From NCBI GenBank assembly GCA_000149265.1, contig CH003236.1:346404-410403 (forward strand): a DNA stretch of 64,000 nt, in the 5' to 3' direction. Position 1 is the stretch's first letter. Each line of letters opens with the position of its first letter. Below are positions 37,599 to 49,142 of this stretch, piece by piece. Source of the DNA: Ciona savignyi (Eukaryota; Chordata; Ascidiacea; Phlebobranchia; Cionidae). Below the pieces are notes generated by a model, which saw only the letters and a list, made by a program, of their open reading frames with translations, searched no databases and had not been told where the DNA came from. A program made the position numbers and the translations under genes.

Positions 37599-38933
37599 TT
37601 ACTCTTCTTCCTGTCCGTGAGTGATGACGTAACACAGTGCTTTGTAATCCAGATTACCAGCGACATCTATCGGGGCGATTTCGAACATTTGCTCGACCTA
37701 AAAAATAAAACTTGGTTTCTCAACTGACATTATAATAACAGTAATCGTGGATGTGTGTCCTAGTGGCAAAACGTTTAATGGCAGATAAGTTCTGCAGATA
37801 AACCGAAATAAATTTTATAAAACTCTTAACGGCATTTACTAAAACACGACCCAGTTCTTGCCAAAAACGATTCTCAGCTCAATTTAAAATTGTGATTTAG
37901 ACCACTTATCGCAATAACACGGTTGTTTTAGTTCTTTTTACCTCTTCTTTGGAGAATTTGTCGACTTGCGTCATCAGGAGTTGAGACAAACTGCGATTGG
38001 TAAGTTTTGTTAGTTGGACGCATAGCCCATAAAATAAGGAATTGAACAAATAAAATGTATTATTGTTGAAGTTTAAAAATACAATGTATTTTCCCCGTCC
38101 ATTGTGGATAGCAGTATTTTTATGGCTTGGTAGTGTGTTTTAAGATAATAATATTCGTCTTTATACATTAAAAACCGTAAAGTTGCATTAAAATAAAATT
38201 AAACAAACAAGACAGACTAGAAGCCCTTAATATTAAACAGGGTTTGTGAGAATAAACAATAAACGGGCAACGAATCTGCTTGTTTAATTAAAACTATCGT
38301 CCTGCACCTATCACAACACGACTTACTAGTCTTTGTGGATAACTCCTTTCTGTTCCGGGTCCAGAAGTTTGAAAGCTTGTACGATCACATCTTCAGAATC
38401 GGTTCCTATAAAACATAATGTAAGCAAGATGCGATGCATGCGAATGTGTGGATGTTACCGTGTAGTTTATCAGCCATCATGTTGAGGAAGACGGTAAAGT
38501 TGATCGCTGATGGGGCTTCAAGTACCATAGCATCAAGTTTGTCCATGCTGACGTCTCGGATTCCTGCATAAGAATTGTAGAAACACATGAAGTGATTTGA
38601 ATATTAGCCAAACTATTGAACTTACCTAAAGCTGCATATGTGTCTTTCAAGTCGATTTTATTAATAAAGCCATCTCTGTTCTGGTCCATAATAGAGAAAG
38701 CCTGGATAAACACGTCATTAAATACACGTTTAAGAAAAAAAATATAAATTTAAAAGACCTCCTTAAATTCCTGAATCTTGTTTTGGTCGAACATGGAGAA
38801 AGCATTGGATGTAGATTTCTGGGCTTTCTTGCCTCCTTCCTTCTTTGATTTGCGTCCACCGGCCTAAATAACATAGACAATTATCGTTCTGCGACTCTCT
38901 TTCTATAACTGTAAGACACAGCTGACTTACCAT
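37599..38933 (-). CDS. MRLC-B: muscle myosin regulatory light chain, 171 aa
   Basis: Exons: 38933-38931 (ATG alone), 38863-38759, 38701-38626, 38563-38459, 38405-38327, 37990-37942 and 37697-37599 (TAA). The sum is 516 nt. In order it encodes a Lys/Gly-rich N-terminus, a [12 protein letters not shown] phosphosite region, the EF-hand loop [12 protein letters not shown], the [19 protein letters not shown] segment, a degenerate EF-hand ([14 protein letters not shown]) and the end [18 protein letters not shown]. Intron positions and phases equal those of MRLC-A, C, D and E. The end resembles vertebrate sarcomeric regulatory chains. A TATA box lies 84 bases above the ATG. Its 3' flank differs from that of C-E, so it stands outside the youngest duplications. 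Confidence 0.94.
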
Positions 38934-39016
38934 TTTGATTTTTTAATGGAGATTGATGGTTAAAGATACAAAGAGGATGTTACAAAGTTCTGTATGTTAC
39001 TGGAGGCGTGCTGCTG

Positions 39017-39025
39017 CTTATATAG
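39017..39025 (-). promoter_or_regulatory. MRLC-B TATA box
   Basis: CTATATAAG on the - strand, 84 bases above the ATG. Similar elements stand at nearly the same distance in MRLC-C, D and E. Confidence 0.7.
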
Positions 39026-39106
39026 CAATGGGTGCAAAGCTTGTACTAGATTTTGACGGCGTGACGACTTTTATTGACAACTGTTCAGCGTACAGCGGGC
39101 GATGTT

Positions 39107-39126
39107 GTCACCTACTGTATCAGCTG
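39107..39126 (-). promoter_or_regulatory. MRLC-B upstream E-box and T-box-like half site
   Basis: The palindromic E-box CAGCTG (39121-39126), a form bound by myogenic bHLH factors, lies about 190 bases above the ATG, next to AGGTGAC (39107-39113, - strand), which resembles a T-box half site. Muscle bHLH and Tbx6 factors are known regulators of tunicate muscle genes. Use here is inferred. Confidence 0.4.
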
Positions 39127-41485
39127 TGTTCCGAACTTAGTTATACAAGTTTCCTGTAAAAGGTAGGTCATTTATATTTATACGCATAAGTTATTTTTGA
39201 ATATTAAGCACAAATAAATATATTGTTACAAATAATAATAATTAAAAATCAGGATTTAGAATGTCCATAACAACTATGAACAAATTTCGATGGGGAATAA
39301 TGGAATTTAATGAGTCACGGTTATATTCTGATGTATACTTCACGTCACCCTGTATATACAAAACTAAAACATAGTTGTAAAATATATTATATTGACTTTT
39401 TTGTGCATGCGCTAGGTGTTGAGTTAAGTCTAAACGGATACTGTCATTTTTCATACGCCCGTGCGTAAACACAAAAACTAGACGATTGGAGTTCTCATTT
39501 GAAGTAAACTTTACTACAATCTACTTTAAAATCAACAAATGAATTTTATCCCTAACAAAAAATTTAACCCACAACGCATTTTGTAGCGACGGTGGCTTGC
39601 CTATACATGACGAAACGACGATGACATTTTTTATTCCCGCCGGTGGAACAAATGATGACATTATACCAAGGAATAGCGTGCTACACTTAGGCTGTGGGGG
39701 CTATTGCCGTGTTATATATATTTTAGGTACATTGCTTTTGTTTTACCCATTGTATTTATTGGGTTTAAATATAATCCGCTAAGGGATTTTACAAGAACAA
39801 ATGGGACCGACTGGCGTCTTGTTTCAATTCCACACATCACATATCAGTTTGACACACTAATATATGAACTAAACAGCGGACAAACCGTCCGTAGGGGAAG
39901 ACGAGCCATAAAGGGGCATGGCTTTATTTTTTATTCCTAATATTGCAGACCCATGAAGTATGACTAAATAATATGGTTTTGTATCGCGCATAACCAATTG
40001 ATATACCTCTATGCGGGGCCGGAAGTGACGAGTTGCCCTCTCTTAGTCATTGTATTTAAACGAGTGTTTTGCTCAGTAGCAATGGTGGTAATTCCCCAAT
40101 GTTTGTACGGTTGGACGCTTTATGTGCTGGGCTGTCTCGTTTAGCTGTAAATTTGGTAATAGTGGAGAAGTGCCCTGTGAAATAAATGTGTTGGTCGTGC
40201 AATGAGTATACGTTTTGTGCACCTGAATGATAAAAGTTGGATTTTTTTGGTTTAATAATGTTACGTCGAAAGTAAATTAAAACTGATGTAGAATATAAGT
40301 TATAGCAGTTTTTAGTAGGTTTATTATTTATATTATTCATATTACTGTTTTCTTAACATTTTAAAGAAAATACTTTTTCTGTTTATAACAGTTAGTCCTA
40401 GTTAAATTGGTTGTTATTATGAGAAAAATCCAAAAGAAGTGGTATGATTTTAAAAAAACTCCCCACTTCAGTTTAAGCCGGTTAGTTTTCCATAAATCAA
40501 GCTAATGTAGGGTATTGCTTGCCAAGACCCAACTTTTAAAGTTATTTAACAAGAACGACAGTGGGAATTATATTATACAAACTAATAAAAGTTAGATAAG
40601 GAACTCGTATCTTTTATGTTAATGCAACGAATGTGTGTTCTCTTAAAATATTAGCTATTATGTTTTTGCTCACTCGAACTGCAAATAAAACCGGAAAATT
40701 ACATGCAACGTGTGGTAATTCTGATTAGGTATATTGTTAAAAATATTGACAAATATTTAACAAGTGAATCAAATATTGTTTAAATTGATAGCATACCTTG
40801 ATTGGTATATAAAAACACATTTTAAATATTAATTTTTTTTATTGTGGTGGGCTGTTTTGCCCGGCACGAAGTGACAATATAGGTCGAAGTCAGATCTTAT
40901 TAAAGGCCCCTTATTTTAATAATTTACGTCAGTATGTGCCCATATTACGTTTTATATGGTCCTGATACATATCTTAGTTGTTGATATATCTTGATACACT
41001 TCTTAAATAAAACAGTTATTTTCAACCAGAATTAGCATAATTGATGTTACCTGAATAATGATGGCCCGTGTTTTAAATTAGATAAAATTTTCAAACTCCA
41101 AATGAAAGATTGGCATGTTCTGTCTAACCGAGTGTGTGAAAATATATTAACTAACGTTATATACTTTTCCCGTTGACTTCAGTAAGGTGTTAGGAAAAAA
41201 ACAGTAAGCAGTGTTGTTAGGGTTGCAAGAATAGATTACATGGGTTGTCTGTAATGAATTTATAGTTCAGTCTATATAAGTATCACGAGTTGGTTGACGA
41301 ATCCAAAAAATGATCATAGATACACAATTACAGATACATGAGCTTATCCATGTCGGCGAATACAGTTTTAATGGTCCTGCCGTTTTTCAGCGATCCGACA
41401 CGAAAGACTTGTTGTGACACCAGGATATAATAGTAACACAAGGTCCGTTTTAGTTTAGCGTGCTACAAACTATATTGTACTACAG

Positions 41486-41778
41486 GTTAGTCTGGTGGTT
41501 TAGTGCGTCGCCTATCAGCCGAAGAGTTGTAGGTACGAAACTGGTCGCTAGCTAGTCGGTTGTGTCATTAGTCAAGGCAATTAACGGACATTGCCTTAAC
41601 TCAGCGGATTAATGAGTTCTAGCAAATTGAAGAAACATGTAAATCACACACAACACGCTGCAATAGCTCCGGTAACCCGACGGTGGGCGCGAGGTAATCT
41701 GACGATTGTCCGTGTGTTAACCCCGTTGGTTTTCCCATTTACGGGGATAAACATAAATATCCTATCCTATCCTATTGA
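41486..41778 (+). mobile_element. tRNA-derived SINE copy 3, full length
   Basis: It starts with TTAGTCTGGTGGTTTAG (box-A-like), then GTACGAAACTGG (box-B-like, diverged). The body is shared with copy 1 (ACACAACACGCTGCAATAGC, GGTAACCCGACGG). The 3' end is GGGATAAACATAAATATCC followed by a run of TATCC units. The ORF across it is incidental. Confidence 0.8.
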
Positions 41779-42368
41779 GTCTATCACTTTTTTTAGTAAC
41801 ATGTTACATTTTTCGTAATTCTGGCAATTGTATATATATAGACTACATAGTCGGATAAGAGACATCTATAATTATCACCTCGTATTCCTGCACGAAGTAA
41901 TATTGGACAGATAAGGCATGATGAAGTGCTACAATAGAGACAATAAGATGCAAGCTAGTTTAAATAGAAATCATGTTTTATTTTTTGTTCCTCGTAAGTT
42001 CAAAGCTATTGTAGATAAAACATGACATGCATAGCCAATTTATAGGCCAGAAAACTGACATAAAAACTGGGTTTTAACATCGCTGAAATTAATAAAAGGC
42101 AACGAGGCTTAGCAATTAACATATTAGAAATATTGGGTCTTTAGCGAATTGTAGTAAGGGAATTAACTTAAACTCATTAAATTTGAAGGCATTGTTTATT
42201 CTAAAACCATGAAATATTTTCTAAACCGGCTGTGGACAAATTGTATTTTTACAAGTGCCTGATGGGTTGTAATAACAGCAATTACTTTCTTTCCATATGG
42301 AAACTGTTTTGCTGCAAATGAACATTAATACACAACTATCCATCCAATGCATCTGCATACAACACATG

Positions 42369-42374
42369 TTTATT
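42369..42374 (-). terminator. Candidate MRLC-C polyadenylation signal
   Basis: AATAAA on the - strand, about 200 bases below the stop codon. An equivalent hexamer lies at a similar distance in MRLC-D and E. Confidence 0.4.
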
Positions 42375-42572
42375 TTGATCGTTCGTCTTTGTATTACAGT
42401 ACACTTAATTTTGGTAGAAACGAATAAATAGCAATAAATAGTTACTCAATACAGCCTAGCATATATATAGTTTGCTGTAATGCTTAACAATACCGAGTGT
42501 CATATTTAATATTCTAATTTCGTGTGTACCAGCAATATCAAAATCAAACGGTTTTCAATAATCGTTTTAAGT

Positions 42573-43791
42573 TTACTCTTCTTCTTGTCCGTGAGTGATG
42601 ACGTAGCACAATGCTTTGTAATCCAGATTACCAGCGACATCTATCGGTGCGATTTCAAACATTTGCTCGACCTAGAAATGGAAAATGGGTTATTTGGTTG
42701 CTAGGAACCAGCATTTTATAGCCAAGTTGCAGTAATAGTGGGGTTTAGCAAGCCGGTTCTAAATAAACTATTTTTAGATTTAAATAATCGAATTGCTTAT
42801 GACCAGACCGTAATATAAACATTTCTTCGAAATTCAATGGCAAATGTTTCCTGAACATGATTTCAATCCAAATATTCACAATAAAATTAAAATTCTTGTC
42901 TTACCTCTTCTTTGGAGAATTTGTCGACTTGTGTCATTAGGAGTTGAGACAAACTGTGATTGTAAAGTTTTGTTAGTTGGATTAATCGTAACAACTTGCA
43001 TTTGTGATATTTGATTATTTAATTTTGACTATCTTCCTGCACCGATCACAATATGACTTACTAATCTTTGTGGATAACTCCTTTTTGTTCCGGGTCCAGA
43101 AGTTTGAAAGCTTGGACGATCACATCTTCAGAATCGGTTCCTATAAAACATAATGTAAGCAAGATGCGATGCATGTGAATGTGTGGATATTACCATGTAG
43201 TTTATCCGCCATCATGTTGAGGAAGACGGTAAAGTTGATTGCTGATAGGGCTTCAAGTACCATGGCATCAAGTTTGTCCATGCTGACGTCACGAATTCCT
43301 GAATGAAATATAGGCTTGAAACACTTATCAGCATAAATGCAAAATCTTGAAAAGTCACAGTATTTCCTTTTAACAAACTGTGCCATAAAACGATGGAAAA
43401 CCTTTTAAATTGGCTAAGATTACAACATATTCTACTCTTAGTTTTTGACCAAAAATAGGAAACTGTTTTCGTGAATTTCAGTTTTACTTACCCAAAGCTG
43501 CATATGTGTCTTTCAAGTCGATTTTATTAATGAAACCATCTCTGTTCTGGTCCATAATAGAGAAAGCCTAGACAAACACGTCATTAAGTACACGTTCCAG
43601 AGAAAGATATAAATTGAACAAACCTCCTTAAATTCCTGAATCTTGTTTTGGTCGAACATGGAGAATGCATTGGATGTGGATTTCTGGGCTTTCTTGCCTC
43701 CTTCCTTCTTCGATTTGCGTCCACCGGCCTGCATAATACAAATTTATATTATTCAAATCTGACATACTAAGCATTGCATTAAACTTACCAT
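42573..43791 (-). CDS. MRLC-C: muscle myosin regulatory light chain, 171 aa
   Basis: Exons: 43791-43789 (ATG), 43728-43624, 43567-43492, 43298-43194, 43140-43062, 42953-42905 and 42671-42573 (TAA); 516 nt. The protein matches MRLC-B except that the conserved Pro of [10 protein letters not shown] is Leu ([10 protein letters not shown]) in exon 4. The EF-hand loop [12 protein letters not shown] and the KSTSNAF phosphosite region are intact. Intron 1 and the 34 bases above the TATA box are nearly the same as in MRLC-E, and the 3' flank is shared with D and E. This indicates recent duplication or gene conversion. The Leu change is one base and leaves the frame intact, so I treat it as functional. 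Confidence 0.93.
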
Positions 43792-43888
43792 TGTTGATAG
43801 TTTTCCTTGTCTGGTAAAGATGCTAAAATGGATAAGTTGCAGGACTGAACTGTAGCTGACAAATATATGTAATGTGAATTGAGAGCGA

Positions 43889-43939
43889 GCTTATATATCA
43901 TGATTACCAGGTCAAGGTGCTAACGCGGCTGTCGATACC
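43889..43939 (-). promoter_or_regulatory. MRLC-C TATA box and upstream block shared with MRLC-E
   Basis: TATATAAG on the - strand (about 43889-43897), about 98 bases above the ATG. A 34-base block at 43906-43939 just beyond it matches 55938-55971 upstream of MRLC-E with four mismatches. On the - strand it contains CACCTTGACCT. Confidence 0.6.
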
Positions 43940-45164
43940 GTTAAGTTAGCGCGACCCAGTTACGTTATGTGAACAGTCATTTTTGGCGCCAAAGTCAATT
44001 CGCCAGATGATCATATATTCTTGCATGATTTATATTGAGTTAAAATTAAAAAATCTAGACTTGGCGATGACGGTACGCATTGCTATTCATGCCAAAAAAA
44101 CAAATCTACTTGTGGCACATCTTAACTTTGCACATAATATTTTATTATTGTTATTGTTGTATATTAGAAAGTGTCTGTATAGATTTTAATTTAATAATGA
44201 TTATTGATATACGATGGGGTGTGTATACGGTCTTAGAAGCCCATTATGGGTTCAAAATTAAGCCCGGTAAAAACGCAGTCGTTGCATAATTGAGATGTTC
44301 TCTCAGTTTAAGTAGAATCAGTTAATCTACTGGGTTTGTAGTATAAACTGTATTCGATATCTGCTGAGTGCCGACAAAATACCATTAATATAGCTAACGA
44401 TATGGTCAAAAGTAAACTAACCAATTTGTATGTTTCTAAAGGGTTAAAAATTTTTTTTAAAATGCAAATGTATCGCCCATTTCAAAACAAAACGAGGTGT
44501 CCTTACGAAATCAAATTAACGTGTCACCAAATAGCAAATTTAAGTACCACTAGCCTTTTTAGCTGTACTTATTTTTTAGATCTATTTGATCTTTTGTTTT
44601 ATTGAAGAACCTACTTATCAAATGCTTAAAAAATCCCAGTTATAAAAAACCCTTTTACAAATCGTGTCTAAAAAATACTTTTCTGTTAAGTTAAACCCTG
44701 TAGGCGATAACACCAGAAGTACGCCTATCGGGAAACTATAAAAGAGAAAAAACTACCAAAGAAAAAGACGGCCGCAGCAAAAAATAAACAACAGCAAATA
44801 TATTTAGTTTTCAGTTAAGGGGAAATGCAGGATAACCCTTCGGCTATACAGGTTTTGTAGAATTAACAGACGTGTGACTGTTTTACTCGCGCACCCTTTT
44901 GGGATAATTTCCCATTAGGCTTTTTGAGATCCTGCAGAATTAGATTTTAGCACGAAACTAGTGAGAGGTTGCCGCCCCTGCTATACAACCTACGAGTCTT
45001 TGTCTAGTTTTTATTTTCCTAGAAAAGTCGATCGAACGGTTCTTACAATACCAGTCTCATGATGTACGTAACTATCGATTCTGTGTCTTTAAAACTTAAT
45101 AAACGCATAATTAGATGTTTTCAGCACCTGTGAAATTTTTATGGTAGATAATATATTCATGTTT

Positions 45165-45425
45165 AGAATAGGGTATGCATGTTTTATACCCGTGAATAAT
45201 AAAACGCAAGGAGCGTTATCACAGAGGCCATGGTTAGATTACCTTGCGAAGACGTAATGGAGCTTTCGCACATGGGTAACCGTAAGATTACCTTGCGCTC
45301 ACCGTCGGGTTAACGAAGCTATATTGCAGTGTATAGTGTATGGTTGAGACGTTCTTTTAATTTGGTAAAACCAATTAATCCACTAAATTCCAACGATGTC
45401 CTCTAAGTGCCCTACCCAAAAACAA
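45165..45425 (-). mobile_element. tRNA-derived SINE copy 4, diverged
   Basis: On the - strand this shares TTGGGTAGGGCACTTAG, TTTAGTGGATTAAT, GTTAACCCGACGGTGAGCGC and AAGGTAATCTTA with the other copies. It is more diverged than copies 1-3, and its middle holds an extra duplicated segment around the GGTAATCTTACGG part. Confidence 0.6.
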
Positions 45426-46465
45426 AACCGATCAGATATCGACCATTACAATACCTTATATGTGTCTTCGATATATTTACTTTCTGGTATACCACGTTTA
45501 TTTGAAACCCTCCCTTTAAAAGAATTAAAATATCAATTTTAAACAATATTTAATCAATAAGACTCAATTTTTCGTAACAGTTTTTGGAAATGTGGACAAC
45601 TCTTAATCTTTACATGCAAAGTTGTAACGATGAAACCAAAAAGTAACATTTCTTTCTGCATTATAAGAAAATTATTGGGATTTATATCCATGGTGGGTAT
45701 ATTTAGCCAACCGATTGTAAGAACTTAGAAAGCCCTCCTCACCCAATTTTGCGCTGGGGACGCTACTGAGCTAGAGTATTAATTGCCGTAGCGGTTGCTT
45801 TGGTCGATCCAGCATTTATCGGGCATTATTCAAACCAGTGGGAATCTAACAGGGCTTTCCTCTAAAATCGCACAAAATATCTCTTAAATGTGGATACGTA
45901 TACTTTGCCTATCGCATATTGTAACTGCAAAAAATTGTTTTCTTGTTTTTTATGTAAAAAATTAGATCAAAGACTTTTTCGCATTATTTTACATTGCACT
46001 CAACTTTCAAAACAGTATTTTTAGCTGACTAATGTTAATTAATCGTTTTTGATTGTTAATTTTAGAATTACTGCTAATATCCTCATTAAATGAACCAACT
46101 GAAACTTAAAGTATTTTAACTTTGATAGGACACGAATAGTTAGAAAGTGATTGTGTTCTGTGTGTTATCTTCAAAGAAAATCTCATTTTATACGTCTCAC
46201 CGTGCTGTGGTATTCTTAGAAAAATACAACATTCTACACATCAAAAGTCGTTTGATTGAAGATCGCGCTTTTGACTTTTAATACGTTTTTTTTGCATTTC
46301 TACAGGTACACATACACAACTATACTGTTCCCCATCACCGGAAATCAACATAAGACCCTACACTTTGGATTGCCTTCCTACATGATTATATTTTGTTTAA
46401 CGATTTTATTGAGACAAAATTGATTCCCTATTTTGCATAAGACACATTACTTTGATCATTTGTGT

Positions 46466-46471
46466 TTTATT
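46466..46471 (-). terminator. Candidate MRLC-D polyadenylation signal
   Basis: AATAAA on the - strand, about 170 bases below the stop codon. Confidence 0.4.
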
Positions 46472-46638
46472 CACAGAATACTTCAATTTGGTAACAAAGA
46501 ATAAATTACAATAAATAGTTACTAAGTACAATCCTATAGTCTGTAATGCTGAACAATACCGTGTGTCATATTTAAAATCCTAATTTCGTGTGTACCAGCA
46601 ATATCAAAATCAAACGCTTTTCAATAATCGTTTCATGT

Positions 46639-47720
46639 TTACTCTTCTTCCTGTCCGTGAGTGATGACGTAGCACAATGCTTTGTAATCCAGATTACCAG
46701 CGACATCTATCGGTGCGATTTCGAACATTTGCTCGACCTATAAATGGAAAGGTAAACAGTTAAAAAATATGTTTTAGAGAGCGCAGTTTAAATCATTTAA
46801 ATATTATGATTCATACCGCTAAAAGAAATAACATGGTAGTTTTATTCTTACCTCTTCTTTGGAGAATTTGTCGACTTGCGTCATCAGGAGTTGAGACAAA
46901 CTGCGATTGGAAAGTATTGTTAGTTGGATTAATCATATAAACACTGTAATAATTGATCATTAAATACGACTATAGTCCTGCACCTCACAGTATGACTTAC
47001 TAGTCTTTGTGGATAACTCCTTTCTGTTCCGGGTCCAGAAGTTTGAAAGCTTGGACGATCACATCTTCAGAATCGGTTCCTACAAAACACAATGTTAGCA
47101 AGATGCGATGCATGTGAATGTGTGGATATTACCATGTAGTTTATCCGCCATCATGTTGAGAAAGACGGTGAAGTTGATCGCTGATGGGGCTTCAAGTACC
47201 ATGGCATCAAGTTTGTCCATGCTGACGTCTCGGATTCCTGCATAGGAATTGTCGAAACACATGAAGTAATTTGAATATTAGCCGAGCTATTGAACTTACC
47301 TAAAGCTGCATATGTGTCTTTCAAGTCGATTTTATTAATGAAACCATCTCTGTTCTGGTCCATAATAGAGAAAGCCTAGACAAACACGTCATTAAATACA
47401 CGTTCAAGAAAAATATATAAATTGAAAAAACCTCCTTGAATTCCTGAATCTTGTTTTGGTCGAACATGGAGAAAGCATTGGATGTGGATTTCTGGGCTTT
47501 CTTGCCTCCTTCCTTCTTTGATTTGCGTCCACCGGCCTGCATAATACAAAATAATGTTGGACATTTTTCCTTAACAAAAGATAATATTTTTCGGAAATCT
47601 AGTAAAATTTGATAACTTATTCTGGATGACGTCGTGCTCGGCCAAAAAACGACAAAACCCTTCTTTGTTACTCATATTTCTCCTTATCTGACACACACAA
47701 AACTTTAATAAACTCACCAT
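46639..47720 (-). CDS. MRLC-D: muscle myosin regulatory light chain, 171 aa
   Basis: Exons: 47720-47718 (ATG), 47536-47432, 47375-47300, 47237-47133, 47079-47001, 46900-46852 and 46737-46639 (TAA); 516 nt. Translation gives the same protein as MRLC-B and MRLC-E despite scattered silent differences. Domain order: basic N-terminus, [14 protein letters not shown]-hand loop [32 protein letters not shown], degenerate third and fourth EF regions, and the THGQEEE end. The exon 1 donor is GTGAGT. About 200 bases of 3' flank are shared with C and E. Confidence 0.94.
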
Positions 47721-49142
47721 TGTTTATTGTCTTCCTTGTCTGGTTAAAGGTGCTTAAACACTAAGGTCGTGAATCTTGAACTGTTGTTGATGGTTAGTTT
47801 GTCCGGCGGAGCGTTCTTATATGACTGCTCATCGCACTTCGGGCACCATTGCCACCTCGTTTAGCAGCTGCGATGCAACCTTCTACTTCTAAATTGTTTT
47901 ACCACGTTTCACTATAACAACTGTACCTTTGCTCCAACTGAATGTATGAGCAAGCTTATTATGCAGGAGTTCAATTAGATTTATACGAAACATGTTTGTC
48001 TGGACATCACGAATACTTTATACATAATTATTCTGCACAAATCTTACGAGTCGGAACAAGAAACATTACAAGTGAGACATATTTAAATATATATGTTATA
48101 TTTTGCCGTTTATGTAATCGTTTCTTCACACTATACGGCCACATAATTGGTAAGCAAACCCAATACCACATAATGTATTAGATATCACTTTAATATCTTT
48201 GTATTCTTTATTTGTATATGTATATTACCGTATTTTGTATCCACAAGATGCCACTAATGAGAATCAATCTAAGTTTCCTTCAGATAGTTGCCTAAATCTT
48301 ATCGGTTGGGCGGTCGCTAGGTTAAGGCGACCGATGAATATTTCAATTCTATACAAAAACTGACATGATGACAACTCCATCATGGATTCGAAACCTAGCA
48401 GGGTAAAATAAAAATTGGAAATACTTAGTAAAATACATGGAAATCTCAAAAATTTAAAGTACAAATTTGGAGGGTTTTGGGTTTAGGTTGCAGATCCAAG
48501 CTAAAACTTTAATAGTAAAACAATTCTAAGACTTTTTGTGTTAGGATTTTAAGTGACAGTCATTTTTGTAAGATCAGTTTGCATTGGAGAGATTGAGATA
48601 ATAATTGGTTGAACGCGTAATTAACCGTGTTTGACATCTTCTAGTTATGTGTAACCTTACACAAATGCATAGATTTCTTAGTCGATAACTTTTGATCAAA
48701 TCATCACGGTATATTGTTTAACTATATATATTTAACATGTTTTTCTCCGTACAAAACACAAAATAAGTAAGCTTAAACATAATGCTTACGAATTCGTTAA
48801 ACGAAAGCGACATGAGAGTATTACGATCGTATGCGCATTACAATTCGAAAGAACCAGTTCAAAGCAGTTCCACCAAAATAATGTCAATTTGCACAAATGC
48901 GGGGGCAAGCAACAATATAGATAGTGTTTGTATAACGATAAAACTTAAAACACGTGACCAAAGTAAACGGCTGTGGAAGACATGTGCTATCGAAATAATA
49001 TTAATTAAATAATAACTAAAAAAATATTAATTTATCACCAGTTTATATAACTTTTTAAATGCGTCCACGGCAATAGTGCTTATAGTTCCAAGTAATTACA
49101 TCAAAATCTTACAGAGGAGTAACGTAACAGAGCGGTGATGAC
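47721..49142. other. Interval between MRLC-D and the lectin-like gene
   Basis: 1.4 kb with the MRLC-D promoter and the 3' side of the lectin-like gene. No gene was recognised. Confidence 0.5.
47816..47870 (-). promoter_or_regulatory. MRLC-D TATA box and E-box
   Basis: CATATAAG on the - strand at 47816-47823, 96 bases above the ATG. The E-box CAGCTG is at 47865-47870, about 145 bases above it, the same spacing as in MRLC-E. Confidence 0.55.

Larger units (their letters stand above)
38934..42572. other. Interval between MRLC-B and MRLC-C
   Basis: 3.6 kb with the MRLC-B promoter, one full-length SINE (41486-41778) and the MRLC-C 3' UTR. No other gene was recognised; the ORFs are short and AT-rich. 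Confidence 0.5.
43792..46638. other. Interval between MRLC-C and MRLC-D
   Basis: 2.8 kb with the MRLC-C promoter, a diverged SINE at 45165-45425 and the MRLC-D 3' flank. No other gene was recognised. Confidence 0.5.

Noticed and set aside
42522..42704. + strand ORFs over the last MRLC exons (also 54643-54900, 33219-33458)
   Set aside because: They are antisense shadows of MRLC exon 7; the same frame recurs only because the exons are duplicated.
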